13,449 nucleotides of DNA from Syntrophomonadaceae bacterium (GCA_003553895.1 PWFM01000100.1:1-13449), one strand, 5' to 3'. Shown: positions 1 through 7,583, counted from the first letter of the stretch. Translations and numbers: made by a program. The notes: generated from the letters alone by a model not told the origin.

Positions 1-1155
1 CTGGCCGCTCCGGCAGAAGAGCTGGACCGGCGGTTGGTCCGGGCCAATAATGTCCTCGGATTCAATATTTTGCAGGAACTGGAGACCGGGCAGAACAAAG
101 AAAGTATTTTCATCTCCCCGGCCAGTATTATTACCGCACTGGCCATGACCTATAATGGAGCTGAAGCAGAAACCCGGGAAGCGATGGGAAGCACGTTGGG
201 CCTGGATAACATGAGCCTTGAAGAGGTCAATGAAGCATTCGCAGAATTCATGACCATAATTAACAATCCCGATCCGGAAGTAAAAATGGCGGCCGCTAAT
301 TCTCTGTGGGCCCGGGAGGGGGTTGACTTCAAGGACGATTTCCTGGAGCGCAATAAAGAGTATTTTGATGCCAAAGTTGCCAGCCTTGATTTTGATGATC
401 CCGGGGCATCAGACAGGATCAACAACTGGGTAAAAGATAAGACCGGGGGCGGGATTGAAGATATTATCGAACCTCCAATCAATCCCTTAACAGTCCTCTT
501 CTTAATTAATGCCATCTATTTTAACGGTGATTGGACGGAACCTTTCGATCCTGATATGACCAGAGAAATTCCTTTTCATCTTCCAGGGGGCACGAAACAG
601 GATTATCCGGTCATGTTCAGGGTGGATGAATTTGATTACCTGGAAACGGATTTGTTCCAGGCGGCCCGGCTGCCTTATGGAAAAAATAAGCGCCTGGGCA
701 TGTATGTTTTCCTGCCCCATGAAGATATTGGGTTGGAGGGCTTTTTAGAGGAATTGAACCCCGGTACCTGGACCGACTGGACCGCTTCTTTCTCACTTAA
801 AGAAGGAGAATTGGGTTTGCCCCGCTTTAAGATTGAATATGAAGCCTCTCTGAATGATCGCCTCAAAGCCCTGGGCATGGAGGTCGCTTTTGATGAAAAC
901 TCCGCTGATTTCAGCGGCATGCGCGATATCCCTCCCCGCCTTTACATCAGCGATGTCAAACATAAAAGCTTTATCGAGGTAAACGAAGAAGGCACCGAAG
1001 CAGCTGCGGCCACTTCGGTCGAAATCAGGGGGGAATCAGCCAGGCCTGATCACTTTACCATGATCGCCGACCGACCCTTTTTCTTCGCCATTGTTGATGA
1101 CCTAACCGGCGCTATATTATTTATGGGTTCAATGCTCGATCCCGATACAGATTAA
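1..1155 (+). CDS. Serpin family serine protease inhibitor (5' end outside window)
   Basis: Serpins are suicide inhibitors that trap target proteases by inserting a cleaved reactive loop into a beta-sheet. The frame is open from base 1 with serpin-like residues before the first possible start (TTG at 34), so the true start and any signal peptide lie upstream. Counting from TTG 34, I see the SPASI...GAEAET helix region (about 29-48), NAIYFNGDW (about 159-167), an inhibitory-type hinge EEGTEAAAATS (318-328), and the C-terminal signature MIADRPFFFAI (343-353), which fits the PROSITE serpin pattern PS00284. The small-residue hinge argues for a working inhibitor. Canonical spacing from hinge Gly320 puts P1 at Glu334, with Arg332 at P3, but the loop is about 3 residues longer than in alpha-1-antitrypsin, so the scissile bond is uncertain. 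A strong terminator follows. Family call is near certain; the target protease is unknown. Confidence 0.96.
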   Translation: MAAPAEELDRRLVRANNVLGFNILQELETGQNKESIFISPASIITALAMTYNGAEAETREAMGSTLGLDNMSLEEVNEAFAEFMTIINNPDPEVKMAAANSLWAREGVDFKDDFLERNKEYFDAKVASLDFDDPGASDRINNWVKDKTGGGIEDIIEPPINPLTVLFLINAIYFNGDWTEPFDPDMTREIPFHLPGGTKQDYPVMFRVDEFDYLETDLFQAARLPYGKNKRLGMYVFLPHEDIGLEGFLEELNPGTWTDWTASFSLKEGELGLPRFKIEYEASLNDRLKALGMEVAFDENSADFSGMRDIPPRLYISDVKHKSFIEVNEEGTEAAAATSVEIRGESARPDHFTMIADRPFFFAIVDDLTGAILFMGSMLDPDTD

Positions 1156-1200
1156 TAATAACTGGACGGTTTGTCTTTGCCCTTTGGCCAAACAAGGATC

Positions 1201-1232
1201 AGGAGATAGCTGCTAACAGCTATCTCCTTTTT
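1201..1232 (+). terminator. Rho-independent terminator of the serpin gene
   Basis: A perfect 12-bp stem (AGGAGATAGCTG / CAGCTATCTCCT) closes a CTAA tetraloop and runs directly into five T residues. It starts 45 bases after the serpin stop codon and should end that transcript before the lyase leader. Confidence 0.93.
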
Positions 1233-1379
1233 CAATATAGAGCTGTTTTCCGGCAATCAGCTTGCCAGCAGGGCCAGGAAGCCCGTCGAGATCATGACCC
1301 TCTAAGGTGGAATTTCTTTTTCCCACAATACGTTGACACAGCCATTAAAGGTTTGAAGTTTTTTTAAAAAGTTCACAAA

Positions 1380-1390
1380 TATGATATTCT
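1380..1390 (+). promoter_or_regulatory. Possible -10 region for the tryptophanase-like gene
   Basis: TATGAT (1380-1385) overlaps an extended -10-like TGaTATTCT (1382-1390). No good -35 sits at 16-18 bases. A TTGACA at 1333-1338 and a TTGAAG at 1353-1358 are too far upstream. If used, transcription would begin near 1392-1397, at the first arm of the leader structure described next. Tentative. Confidence 0.3.
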
Positions 1391-1392
1391 TG

Positions 1393-1464
1393 TAGTAAGG
1401 ACAAAAACTGCTTTAAAAAGCCGGCCTTTTCATCGCTAAAGTCCTTAATAACTACTAAGGAGGG
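1393..1464 (+). promoter_or_regulatory. Candidate switch-like leader RNA controlling the lyase ribosome site
   Basis: Three short segments are mutually exclusive partners. A is TAAGGAC (1396-1402), B is GTCCTTA (1441-1447), and C is TAAGGA (1456-1461), which includes the start of the AAGGAGGG ribosome site. A:B gives a perfect 7-bp helix and leaves the ribosome site free. B:C gives a perfect 6-bp helix with an 8-base loop and hides it. A and C are near-identical direct repeats (TAGTAAGGA, TACTAAGGA). Between A and B lies a small hairpin, AAAAG/CTTTT with loop CCGGC (1416-1430). I recognise no known riboswitch class. Function is inferred from base pairing only. Confidence 0.4.
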
Positions 1465-1470
1465 ATCTTT

Positions 1471-2859
1471 TTGAGGCCAAGAGATACATATGCGGAACCA
1501 TACCGGATTAAAATGATTGAACCCATCAAGCTTAAAAAACCAGAGGAACGGGAAAGGCTGATTAAGGAAGCCCATTACAATATATTCAATCTGAAAGCGG
1601 AAGACATCTATATCGATTTGCTGACCGACAGCGGAACTTCCGCCATGAGCGCCAACCAGTGGGCGGGCATTATGCTTGGTGACGAATCGTATGCCGGCTC
1701 CAAAAATTTTTACAACCTGCAGGCCGCTATCAAGGACATTTTCGGATATAATTTTGTGGTGCCCACTCACCAGGGCCGCGCTGCTGAAAACATCCTCATG
1801 TCGATGTTCGTAGGGGAAAACCAGAGGGTACCGGGTAATATGCATTTCGATACCACCGAAGGCCACATCCGCCTCAGGAATGCCAGGCCCCTGAACCTGG
1901 TTGTCGATGAGGGATTAAAAACTGATTCTACAAACCTGTTTAAAGGAAATATTGACCTGGAGCGACTGGAAGAAGAATTGAAAAATAATGGGCCCTCCAG
2001 GCTGCCGCTGGTTATTATCACAGCCACCTGTAATAACAATGGCGGCCAACCGGTCTCCATGAGCAACCTCCGGGCCGCTTACGAATTGACCCGTAAATAT
2101 AAGAGAGCTCTTTTTATTGACGCCGCCAGGTATGCTGAAAACTGTTATTTCATCAAACAAAGGGACCCCGCTTACCGGAACACTTCAATAAGGGATATTG
2201 CCCGGGAAATGTTTTCATATGCCGATGGTTGCACAATGAGTTCCAAAAAGGATGCCCTGGTCAATATCGGGGGCTTTCTGGCCTTTAAAGATAACAACGA
2301 ATGGTATGAAAAAGCGGTTCAGATGCAAATCTGCTATGAAGGATTCCGCACTTACGGCGGACTGGCCGGACGCGACCTTGAAGCGCTGGCTCGCGGGCTC
2401 TATGAAGGGACCGAAGAAGACTACCTGGAGGATCGAATTGGCCAGGTCAATTACCTGGGCCAACAATTGCGTGACACCGGTATTCCTATCGTAACCCCCG
2501 TAGGGGGACACGGTGTTTTTGTCGATGCCATGAGCTTTTTGCCTCATATACCGCAACACTGTTTTCCGGGGCAGTCCCTGACTGTGGAACTGTACCGGGA
2601 AGGAGGAATCAGGAGCGTAGAACTGGGCGCCTGCGCTTTTGGCTACATCGATCCGGAAACCGGGCAGGAGGTCTTTCCTGCCCAGGAACTGGTCCGTCTC
2701 ACTATTCCCCGCCGGGTATACAGCGACCGGCACATGGACCTGGTTGTCAGGGCTTTCGAAGCTATAGCAGCGCGTAAGAAAAAAATACGCGGCCTGGAAA
2801 TAGTTTACCAGGCTGAGATCCTGCGACACTTCACCGCCCGCTTCAGGCCGCGGGATTAA
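1471..2859 (+). CDS. tnaA: Tryptophanase-like PLP-dependent beta-eliminating lyase
   Basis: Tryptophanases cleave L-tryptophan to indole, pyruvate and ammonia; the sister enzyme tyrosine phenol-lyase releases phenol. The 462-residue protein is full length. The TTG start is fixed by AAGGAGGG six bases upstream and by alignment of AEPYRIKMIEP with the family N-terminus. PLP-site residues are present: Tyr74 (GDESYAGS), Asp217 and Arg220 (DAAR), Schiff-base Lys260 (SSKKD), and carboxylate-binding Arg414 (TIPRR). Two positions separate the subfamilies. Tyrosine phenol-lyase has Arg381 and Phe448; here they are Leu385 (VELG) and His453 (RHFTARF), as in tryptophanase (Ile396, His463). HFDTTEGH also resembles tryptophanase. 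I therefore favour tryptophanase or a related indole-type lyase. No aromatic amino-acid permease is adjacent, and a candidate leader switch precedes the gene. Confidence 0.88.
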   Translation: MRPRDTYAEPYRIKMIEPIKLKKPEERERLIKEAHYNIFNLKAEDIYIDLLTDSGTSAMSANQWAGIMLGDESYAGSKNFYNLQAAIKDIFGYNFVVPTHQGRAAENILMSMFVGENQRVPGNMHFDTTEGHIRLRNARPLNLVVDEGLKTDSTNLFKGNIDLERLEEELKNNGPSRLPLVIITATCNNNGGQPVSMSNLRAAYELTRKYKRALFIDAARYAENCYFIKQRDPAYRNTSIRDIAREMFSYADGCTMSSKKDALVNIGGFLAFKDNNEWYEKAVQMQICYEGFRTYGGLAGRDLEALARGLYEGTEEDYLEDRIGQVNYLGQQLRDTGIPIVTPVGGHGVFVDAMSFLPHIPQHCFPGQSLTVELYREGGIRSVELGACAFGYIDPETGQEVFPAQELVRLTIPRRVYSDRHMDLVVRAFEAIAARKKKIRGLEIVYQAEILRHFTARFRPRD

Positions 2860-2908
2860 TTCAGCATTGAGAGAAAAAGCCGCTTAAGAAAAAACATTCA
2901 GGATAATA

Positions 2909-3883
2909 TTAGCTTTTTAGCCAGGGCGGGTGATCGAGATCGGCGTTTCCGCCTGATACAATCAAACCAATTTTATCGCCTTTAACCCGCCCGGTTTTAG
3001 TCATCAGCGCTGCCAGGGGCAAGGCTGCCGAGGGCTCGATAACCAGTTTCATCCTTTCCCAGGTCAGGCGCATGGCTTCCATAATTGCTTCTTCGCTTGC
3101 CGTCAGGATAGCGCCAACATGTTTATAAATGATGGGGAAGGTAAGGTCCCCAAGCGAGGTGCGCAATCCATCAGCAATGGTCCGGGGATTTGTCAGAGGA
3201 ATTATTTTACCGGCCTGCAGGGAGCGGAAAGCATCATCGGCCCCCTCTGGCTCAGCCCCGATCACCTCGGTGCCCGGCTGAAGGGCGGAAACGCTCAAGG
3301 CGGTGCCGCTCAGGAGCCCGCCACCCCCAACCGGGGCAATGATAGTAGTCAAACCGGGGACTTGTTCCATTAATTCCAGTGCCGCCGTAGCCTGACCGGC
3401 AATGACCCGGTAGTCGTTATAGGGATGGACAAAAACAGCCCCGGTCAGGGCTACTATTTCGTCCAGGGCTTTTTCCCTGGCTTCCTGGGTCGATTCAGTA
3501 TAGGTTATCCGGGCGCCGTAACCGGCAACAGCCGCCTTTTTAACCGGCGGAGCATTTTCAGGCATAACCACGTGGGCTTTTATACCCCGGCACCGGGCGG
3601 CATAAGCCAGGGCGGCGGCATGGTTGCCCGAAGAATGGGTGATAACGCAGTTTTCGCCGTTTTTATAACTCTGGAAATCACTCTCAGCAAGGCTTAATAC
3701 TGCATTAACAGCGCCCCGCGCCTTAAAGGCCCCTACCTTTTGCAGGCTTTCGCATTTAAAAAAAACCTGTTTGCCGCAGATCCGATCCACGGTAGCAGAC
3801 GTAAAAACCGGGGTGCGATGCACATAAGGCGCTATTCTTGCCGCTGCTGTTTTAACAATTTCAATGTCCGGAAATAAATCCAT
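2909..3883 (-). CDS. Serine racemase / serine-threonine dehydratase family PLP enzyme
   Basis: Fold-type II PLP enzymes of this group racemise serine or deaminate serine or threonine to 2-oxoacids and ammonia. In this 324-residue protein I see Lys54 in AFKARGA (Schiff base), HSSGNH with Ser85 at the re-face serine position of human serine racemase, the phosphate-binding GGGG loop (186-189), AEPEGADD with Glu211, Ala215 and Asp217 matching the racemase Mg/Ca site (210/214/216), and SGGN (310-313). There is no C-terminal ACT domain, so it is not the biosynthetic, isoleucine-inhibited IlvA type. The ATG start has GGAGGAGGG 4-5 bases upstream. It is convergent with the lyase and divergent from the stress-protein gene. 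The metal motif favours a serine racemase-like or hydroxyaspartate ammonia-lyase-like enzyme over TdcB, but the substrate cannot be settled from sequence. Confidence 0.88.
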   Translation of the reverse strand: MDLFPDIEIVKTAAARIAPYVHRTPVFTSATVDRICGKQVFFKCESLQKVGAFKARGAVNAVLSLAESDFQSYKNGENCVITHSSGNHAAALAYAARCRGIKAHVVMPENAPPVKKAAVAGYGARITYTESTQEAREKALDEIVALTGAVFVHPYNDYRVIAGQATAALELMEQVPGLTTIIAPVGGGGLLSGTALSVSALQPGTEVIGAEPEGADDAFRSLQAGKIIPLTNPRTIADGLRTSLGDLTFPIIYKHVGAILTASEEAIMEAMRLTWERMKLVIEPSAALPLAALMTKTGRVKGDKIGLIVSGGNADLDHPPWLKS

Positions 3884-3935
3884 GTGCCCTCCTCCAATTG
3901 TTTCCTTTAAATCAATTCTTTTTTTATTATTCGGC

Positions 3936-4009
3936 CCGGTTTAAATGTAATCCTCTTTGTATAAAAAATAATCCTCAACCTGCACTCGCTAGGCCAGTTT
4001 TTAAACCGG
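3936..4009. repeat. 10-bp inverted repeat in the divergent intergenic region
   Basis: CCGGTTTAAA (3936-3945) and TTTAAACCGG (4000-4009) are exact reverse complements separated by 54 bases, in the 183-base gap between the divergent dehydratase and stress-protein genes. They could be paired half-sites for a regulator that loops DNA, or the foot of a transcript hairpin. No known operator is recognised. Confidence 0.45.
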
Positions 4010-4066
4010 TGGAAGGTAAAATCCTTATTATTATAGAATTATTAAATTGAAAGGAGAGATATATAA

Positions 4067-4519
4067 ATGAAAATCCTGGTTTGCACCGATGGTTCCGATT
4101 TTAGTAAAAAAAATATTACCTTTGCATCCGAAATGACCGCTAACTGCAATATTGACGAAGTAACTATCATCCATGTTCACGAAGGCACCTCTATCCTTCC
4201 CGATTACTGGCATGGCAAATACCTGGTTACCGAAGAAGAAGAAAAAAAATTAAAAGATATTGATAAGAGAATTCAGGAAGAACGAAAAAAATACTTTGCC
4301 GGGGCGGAAAAAGAGTTTGCAAAACACGACATACCGGTCAACACTCTTTACAAAGTGGGCCACCCCGCCGAAGTAATCAGCAAGGTGGCTGACGAAGGCG
4401 GGTATGATCTGATCGTAATCGGCAGGAGAGGTATGGGCGGAGTAAAAAAGTTGTTCATGGGCAGTGTTAGCAGCGCCGTATTACAGCTTGCCCATACCAA
4501 TGTATTAATAGTCAAATAA
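4067..4519 (+). CDS. Universal stress protein, UspA family, ATP-binding type
   Basis: Small cytoplasmic alpha/beta protein of the UspA superfamily, which accumulates under starvation or stress. The 150-residue length is typical for one domain. The N-terminal strand MKILVCTDGS carries the conserved Asp8. The C-terminal half contains the ATP-binding pattern G-x2-G-x9-G-S at Gly119, Gly122, Gly132 and Ser133, followed by the typical NVLIVK final strand. This places it in the nucleotide-binding class of UspA proteins rather than the non-binding one. Residues 56-86 form a charged lysine/glutamate-rich helix. The ATG start has AAGGAG ten bases upstream, behind a very AT-rich stretch (TTATTATTATAG, 4025-4036) that may contain the -10. 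No clear terminator follows; the next gene starts 99 bases later on the same strand. The exact stress or partner is unknown. Confidence 0.93.
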   Translation: MKILVCTDGSDFSKKNITFASEMTANCNIDEVTIIHVHEGTSILPDYWHGKYLVTEEEEKKLKDIDKRIQEERKKYFAGAEKEFAKHDIPVNTLYKVGHPAEVISKVADEGGYDLIVIGRRGMGGVKKLFMGSVSSAVLQLAHTNVLIVK

Positions 4520-4618
4520 CATGGAGCTTTTCAAAAAAGAAGAACAAGTTTTTCAGGGCAAAACAGCATTTACATGCTAATTCTAAGCGATGTTTAAAAA
4601 AAGAGGCCCGGTGTTATC

Positions 4619-5299
4619 GTGCTGAGAAATATTTTTGAAAAACAAGACTGGCATTTTGTCCTGCTGGCCCTGCTGGCAGTATCTGTAAATGCCATCATGG
4701 AGTTTTTTCCCGCTTACTTTTCGGGCCAGTTTTGGGGTTTACATGCTAAAACATGGCTGTGGATCGGAGTAATTTCGGCCATCCTGCACCAGCTTTACGC
4801 GATGATAATCTGGCGAACCCAGCTTGAAACCGGGTGGCTCTCTACCACCCTGCCTCCCCTGGGCTATATCGCTTATTATATTGACTATACCATGCTGCTG
4901 ACAGCCCGCCTGAGCGCTATTGCCCTGACAGCTGTAGCCAATCGGGATGTATTAGTCATACCTGAAGCAGCAAGATGGATTACCGTCCTCACCCTGGCCA
5001 TACCTGTTAGCTGGCTGCTTCATTCTATATTAAAATATTACGGTTTCAAGCGCCTGGCTGGAGCGGACCGTTTCGAAACAGCTTACCGTGATCAAAGCTG
5101 GACCAGGAAAGGCATATTCCGCATTGTTCCCAAAGCCATTTATGTCTTTGGACCCCTTGTATTTTACATCCCCGGCTTTTTACTGGCTTCGCCCGCCTCA
5201 CTGCTGCTGGCCCTGTTTAACCATTTTTACCTCTGGATCCATTATTACTGCACCGAACTGCCCGATCTAAAACGTATTTACGGCTCCGGGGGACCCTGA
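4619..5299 (+). CDS. Multi-pass membrane protein with degenerate ICMT/PEMT methyltransferase-like C-terminus
   Basis: This 226-residue protein has about six hydrophobic segments (roughly 11-33, 44-65, 80-107, 119-140, 168-190 and 191-210), so it is an inner-membrane protein. The C-terminal third resembles isoprenylcysteine carboxyl- and phospholipid-methyltransferases: GIFRIVPKAIYVFG (165-178) lines up with the usual G-x-Y-R-x-x-RHP-x-Y-x-G, and HYYCTELPDLKRIYG (208-222) resembles the closing E...L...YG motif. The RHP box reads PKA here, so the conserved histidine is missing and methyltransferase activity is doubtful. The GTG start has only a weak AAGAGG site 12 bases upstream. The next possible in-frame starts would remove part of the first hydrophobic segment. 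It could share a transcript with the upstream stress-protein gene. Function is inferred by pattern only. Confidence 0.6.
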   Translation: MLRNIFEKQDWHFVLLALLAVSVNAIMEFFPAYFSGQFWGLHAKTWLWIGVISAILHQLYAMIIWRTQLETGWLSTTLPPLGYIAYYIDYTMLLTARLSAIALTAVANRDVLVIPEAARWITVLTLAIPVSWLLHSILKYYGFKRLAGADRFETAYRDQSWTRKGIFRIVPKAIYVFGPLVFYIPGFLLASPASLLLALFNHFYLWIHYYCTELPDLKRIYGSGGP

Positions 5300-5332
5300 C
5301 TCCGTTTTATTTCAGAAGAAAAGGACAGGTTC

Positions 5333-5350
5333 AAAAATAGCCGATTTTTT
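5333..5350. terminator. Weak AT-rich hairpin between convergent genes
   Basis: AAAAAT (5333-5338) pairs with ATTTTT (5344-5349) around an AGCCG loop. It lies between the membrane-protein stop (5299) and the glpX stop (5350). It has a T-run on either strand but almost no GC pairs, so it is at best a weak bidirectional terminator. Confidence 0.3.
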
Positions 5351-6336
5351 TAAGGCCTGCGGTTGGCGGGCGGGTCGGCTATAAAGCGGGGCTTTTTATC
5401 CAGGGTATGGGTGGCATAAATATTCCGGATAGTACCGGTTATCCCGCGCATGATCAGGGAATGAGTTTCTGCTGTCTTACCGCGGTACCTGACCCCTTTT
5501 AGCATGTCGCCATCTGTAATCCCCGTCGCGGCAAAAAATATGTCATTCCCACTGACCAGATCTTCAAGTTGAAACAGTTTGCCCGCATCTTCAATCCCCA
5601 TTACGCGGATCCGTTCAAGATCATCTTCATCTTCCGGCGCCAGGCGGGCCTGCATTTCTCCACCAAGAATCTTAATGGCAGCCGCAGCAATAACTCCTTC
5701 CGGAGCGCCGCCAATGCCGAACAGGATATCTACCCCTGTATTCTCCAGAGCCGCGGCAATAGCCGCGGAAACATCACCATCGCTAATCAATTTTACCCTG
5801 GCTCCCGCTTTCCTGGTATCTTCAATAATGTGTTGATGCCTCTCCCGATCCAGGACTATGGCAGTAACATCCCTTACATCTTTCTTCAGGGCTTCGGCTA
5901 CCCGGCCCAGATTTTCCGCTATCGATGCATCGAGATCTATACAGCCCCTGGCTTTCGGCCCTACGGCTATCTTGTCCATATACATGTCCGGAGCATGCAG
6001 AAAACAGCCGCGGTTGGCAATGGCCACGACCGCCAGGGCGTTGGGCAAACCTTTGGCAACCAGATTAGTCCCCTCGAGAGGGTCGACGGCTATATCAACA
6101 CAAGGCTCAGTCCCACCTCCCACTCGCTCGCCAATATACAGCATCGGGGCTTCATCCATTTCGCCTTCACCGATGACAACTGTCCCGTCTATGTTAACTG
6201 TATCAAAAACCGAGCGCATTGCATCCACAGCAGCCTGATCGGCTGCTTCTTTATCTCCACGGCCCATCAACCTTCCTGAGGCCAGGGCCGCGGCTTCTGT
6301 TACCCGGACAAACTCCAAAGACAGTTCTCTTTCCAA
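5350..6336 (-). CDS. glpX: Fructose-1,6-bisphosphatase, class II (GlpX)
   Basis: Hydrolyses fructose-1,6-bisphosphate to fructose-6-phosphate in gluconeogenesis, using divalent metal ions. The start is TTG at 6336-6334: GGAGG lies seven bases upstream and the protein then begins MERELSLEFVRVTE, like E. coli MRRELAIEFSRVTE. The longer open frame back to 6402 would translate the ribosome site itself and overlap arcA, so I reject it. The resulting 328-residue protein has normal length and keeps all metal-site residues at E. coli numbering: Asp33, Glu57 (VIGEGE), Asp85 and Glu88 (DPLEGT), and Glu213 (GIGGAPEG). It starts 26 bases after the arcA stop, with the ribosome site in the gap, so the two are very likely co-transcribed. 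That pairing is unusual and may couple arginine use to gluconeogenesis (inference). Confidence 0.96.
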   Translation of the reverse strand: MERELSLEFVRVTEAAALASGRLMGRGDKEAADQAAVDAMRSVFDTVNIDGTVVIGEGEMDEAPMLYIGERVGGGTEPCVDIAVDPLEGTNLVAKGLPNALAVVAIANRGCFLHAPDMYMDKIAVGPKARGCIDLDASIAENLGRVAEALKKDVRDVTAIVLDRERHQHIIEDTRKAGARVKLISDGDVSAAIAAALENTGVDILFGIGGAPEGVIAAAAIKILGGEMQARLAPEDEDDLERIRVMGIEDAGKLFQLEDLVSGNDIFFAATGITDGDMLKGVRYRGKTAETHSLIMRGITGTIRNIYATHTLDKKPRFIADPPANRRP

Positions 6337-6362
6337 TGTGGTTCCTCCAATTTTTAAGTTTT

Positions 6363-7583
6363 TTAGGATGGTGTTTCCCTGTCCAGAGGCATGCTCATAC
6401 AACGTGGGCCTCCACGGCCGCGCACCAGTTCAGAGCTGTCGATCTCAATGACATCGACGCCGTGACGGCGCAGGGTTTCGTTAGTGGCTTCATTACGGTC
6501 ATAGCAAACCACGGTCCCGGGTTTAACAGCCAGAGCATTGGTGCTATCACCCCACTGTTCCCTGGCGGCTGTAATTTCCTCGTTAGCCCCTGAATAAACG
6601 ATTTCTATCGGCTTCTGCTTCAGGGCTTTGCGCAGGGCTCCCTGCAGGTTATAACCGCTGGAAGCCGATACCTTGTCATCACTGCCCTTTTCCAGCCAGT
6701 ATGTAGTAACGACATCCTTGATACCCGGGTACATCAGGAACTTGTCGGTATCGACCATAGTAAAAACAGTATCAAGGTGCATGTAAGCCCGCCTGGAGGG
6801 GATCTGGATTACCACGATCTGCTTAATCAGTCCTTTTTCCACCAGATATTTATGAGCTATCCATTCAATCGCTTCTTCCGTGGTCCGCTCACTAAGACCT
6901 ATTACCAGTGTCTCCTCGTTTAAAACCAGGACGTCCCCGCCTTCAATACCGTATGGGATTTCTTCGTGAAAGGCCAGTTCCACATTTTTGAATAAGGGAT
7001 GGTACTTTTGAATGAAACGCATAAAGATGGTTTCCAGGCGCCTGGCTGGATTAAACATACTGCTGATCTGAAGGTTCGGGCCGATCATGGCCCCATGATC
7101 CCGGGTAAAGTACATATTTGGTAACGGGGCCAGGTAAAAGGGATAGCTGTCAAGAGAAAGATCACTCAAGGAATGGTATTTCTTCAAATGTTGTATTTCT
7201 TTTTTTGGAAAACCGGCAATCAACTTGGCCACCAGCTCCTGCGGCTCTTGCTCACTCAAATAGTTATATATCGTGTTCAAAACATCAGCTTCAATCAAGG
7301 GACTGGCTTTAAGATGTCTTTTAATTAAATCGCTTTTAACCTGGGGGTCTTTGACAATATCTGCCAGGAGTTCGGTTATGTAATATACTTCTGCACCATT
7401 ATCCCTGAGGACCCCGGCAAAACCGTCATGCTCCTTCTGAGCCTGGGCCAGCCAGGGAATTTCGTCAAAAAGCAAATCCTCTAAATAACGCGGAGTCAGG
7501 TTCTCAAGTTCCTGGCCGGGTCGGTGCAGTAGCACCTTTTTCAACCGGCCAACATCAGACCACACCTGCATTGTGTTTTCCAT
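6363..7583 (-). CDS. arcA: Arginine deiminase
   Basis: Converts L-arginine to L-citrulline and ammonia, the first step of the arginine deiminase fermentation pathway. I place the start at ATG 7583-7581, six bases after a GGGGGTG ribosome site, giving 406 residues. An in-frame TTG at 7613 would add ten residues with no site before it. The guanidino-modifying fold is clear: FTRDHG with Asp162, EGGD with Glu214, MHLD with His269 and Asp271, and the nucleophile Cys395 in GGPRCMSMP. These match the P. aeruginosa tetrad-plus-acid set (Asp166, Glu224, His278, Asp280, Cys406). Neither arcB, arcC nor an arginine/ornithine antiporter is in the window; instead glpX follows 26 bases downstream. A candidate promoter, a dyad and a cre-like site lie in the long intergenic region upstream. 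Confidence 0.97.
   Translation of the reverse strand: MENTMQVWSDVGRLKKVLLHRPGQELENLTPRYLEDLLFDEIPWLAQAQKEHDGFAGVLRDNGAEVYYITELLADIVKDPQVKSDLIKRHLKASPLIEADVLNTIYNYLSEQEPQELVAKLIAGFPKKEIQHLKKYHSLSDLSLDSYPFYLAPLPNMYFTRDHGAMIGPNLQISSMFNPARRLETIFMRFIQKYHPLFKNVELAFHEEIPYGIEGGDVLVLNEETLVIGLSERTTEEAIEWIAHKYLVEKGLIKQIVVIQIPSRRAYMHLDTVFTMVDTDKFLMYPGIKDVVTTYWLEKGSDDKVSASSGYNLQGALRKALKQKPIEIVYSGANEEITAAREQWGDSTNALAVKPGTVVCYDRNEATNETLRRHGVDVIEIDSSELVRGRGGPRCMSMPLDRETPS

Noticed and set aside
1290..1310. AAGGTGGAA resembling the T-box antiterminator motif upstream of the lyase
   Set aside because: The remaining conserved bases of the T-box are absent, and no specifier stem or following terminator is visible.
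2874..2918. AAAAAGC / GCTTTTT arms between the convergent lyase and dehydratase genes as a terminator
   Set aside because: The arms are 31 bases apart, AT-rich, and the right arm lies within the dehydratase coding end; too weak to call.
5569..6279. 236-codon plus-strand frame opposite glpX
   Set aside because: It is a shadow of the well-conserved glpX coding strand, and its translation shows no family features.
6337..6402. Longer glpX start at ATG 6402
   Set aside because: It would translate the GGAGG ribosome site and overlap arcA, and family proteins begin at the MERELSLEF position.
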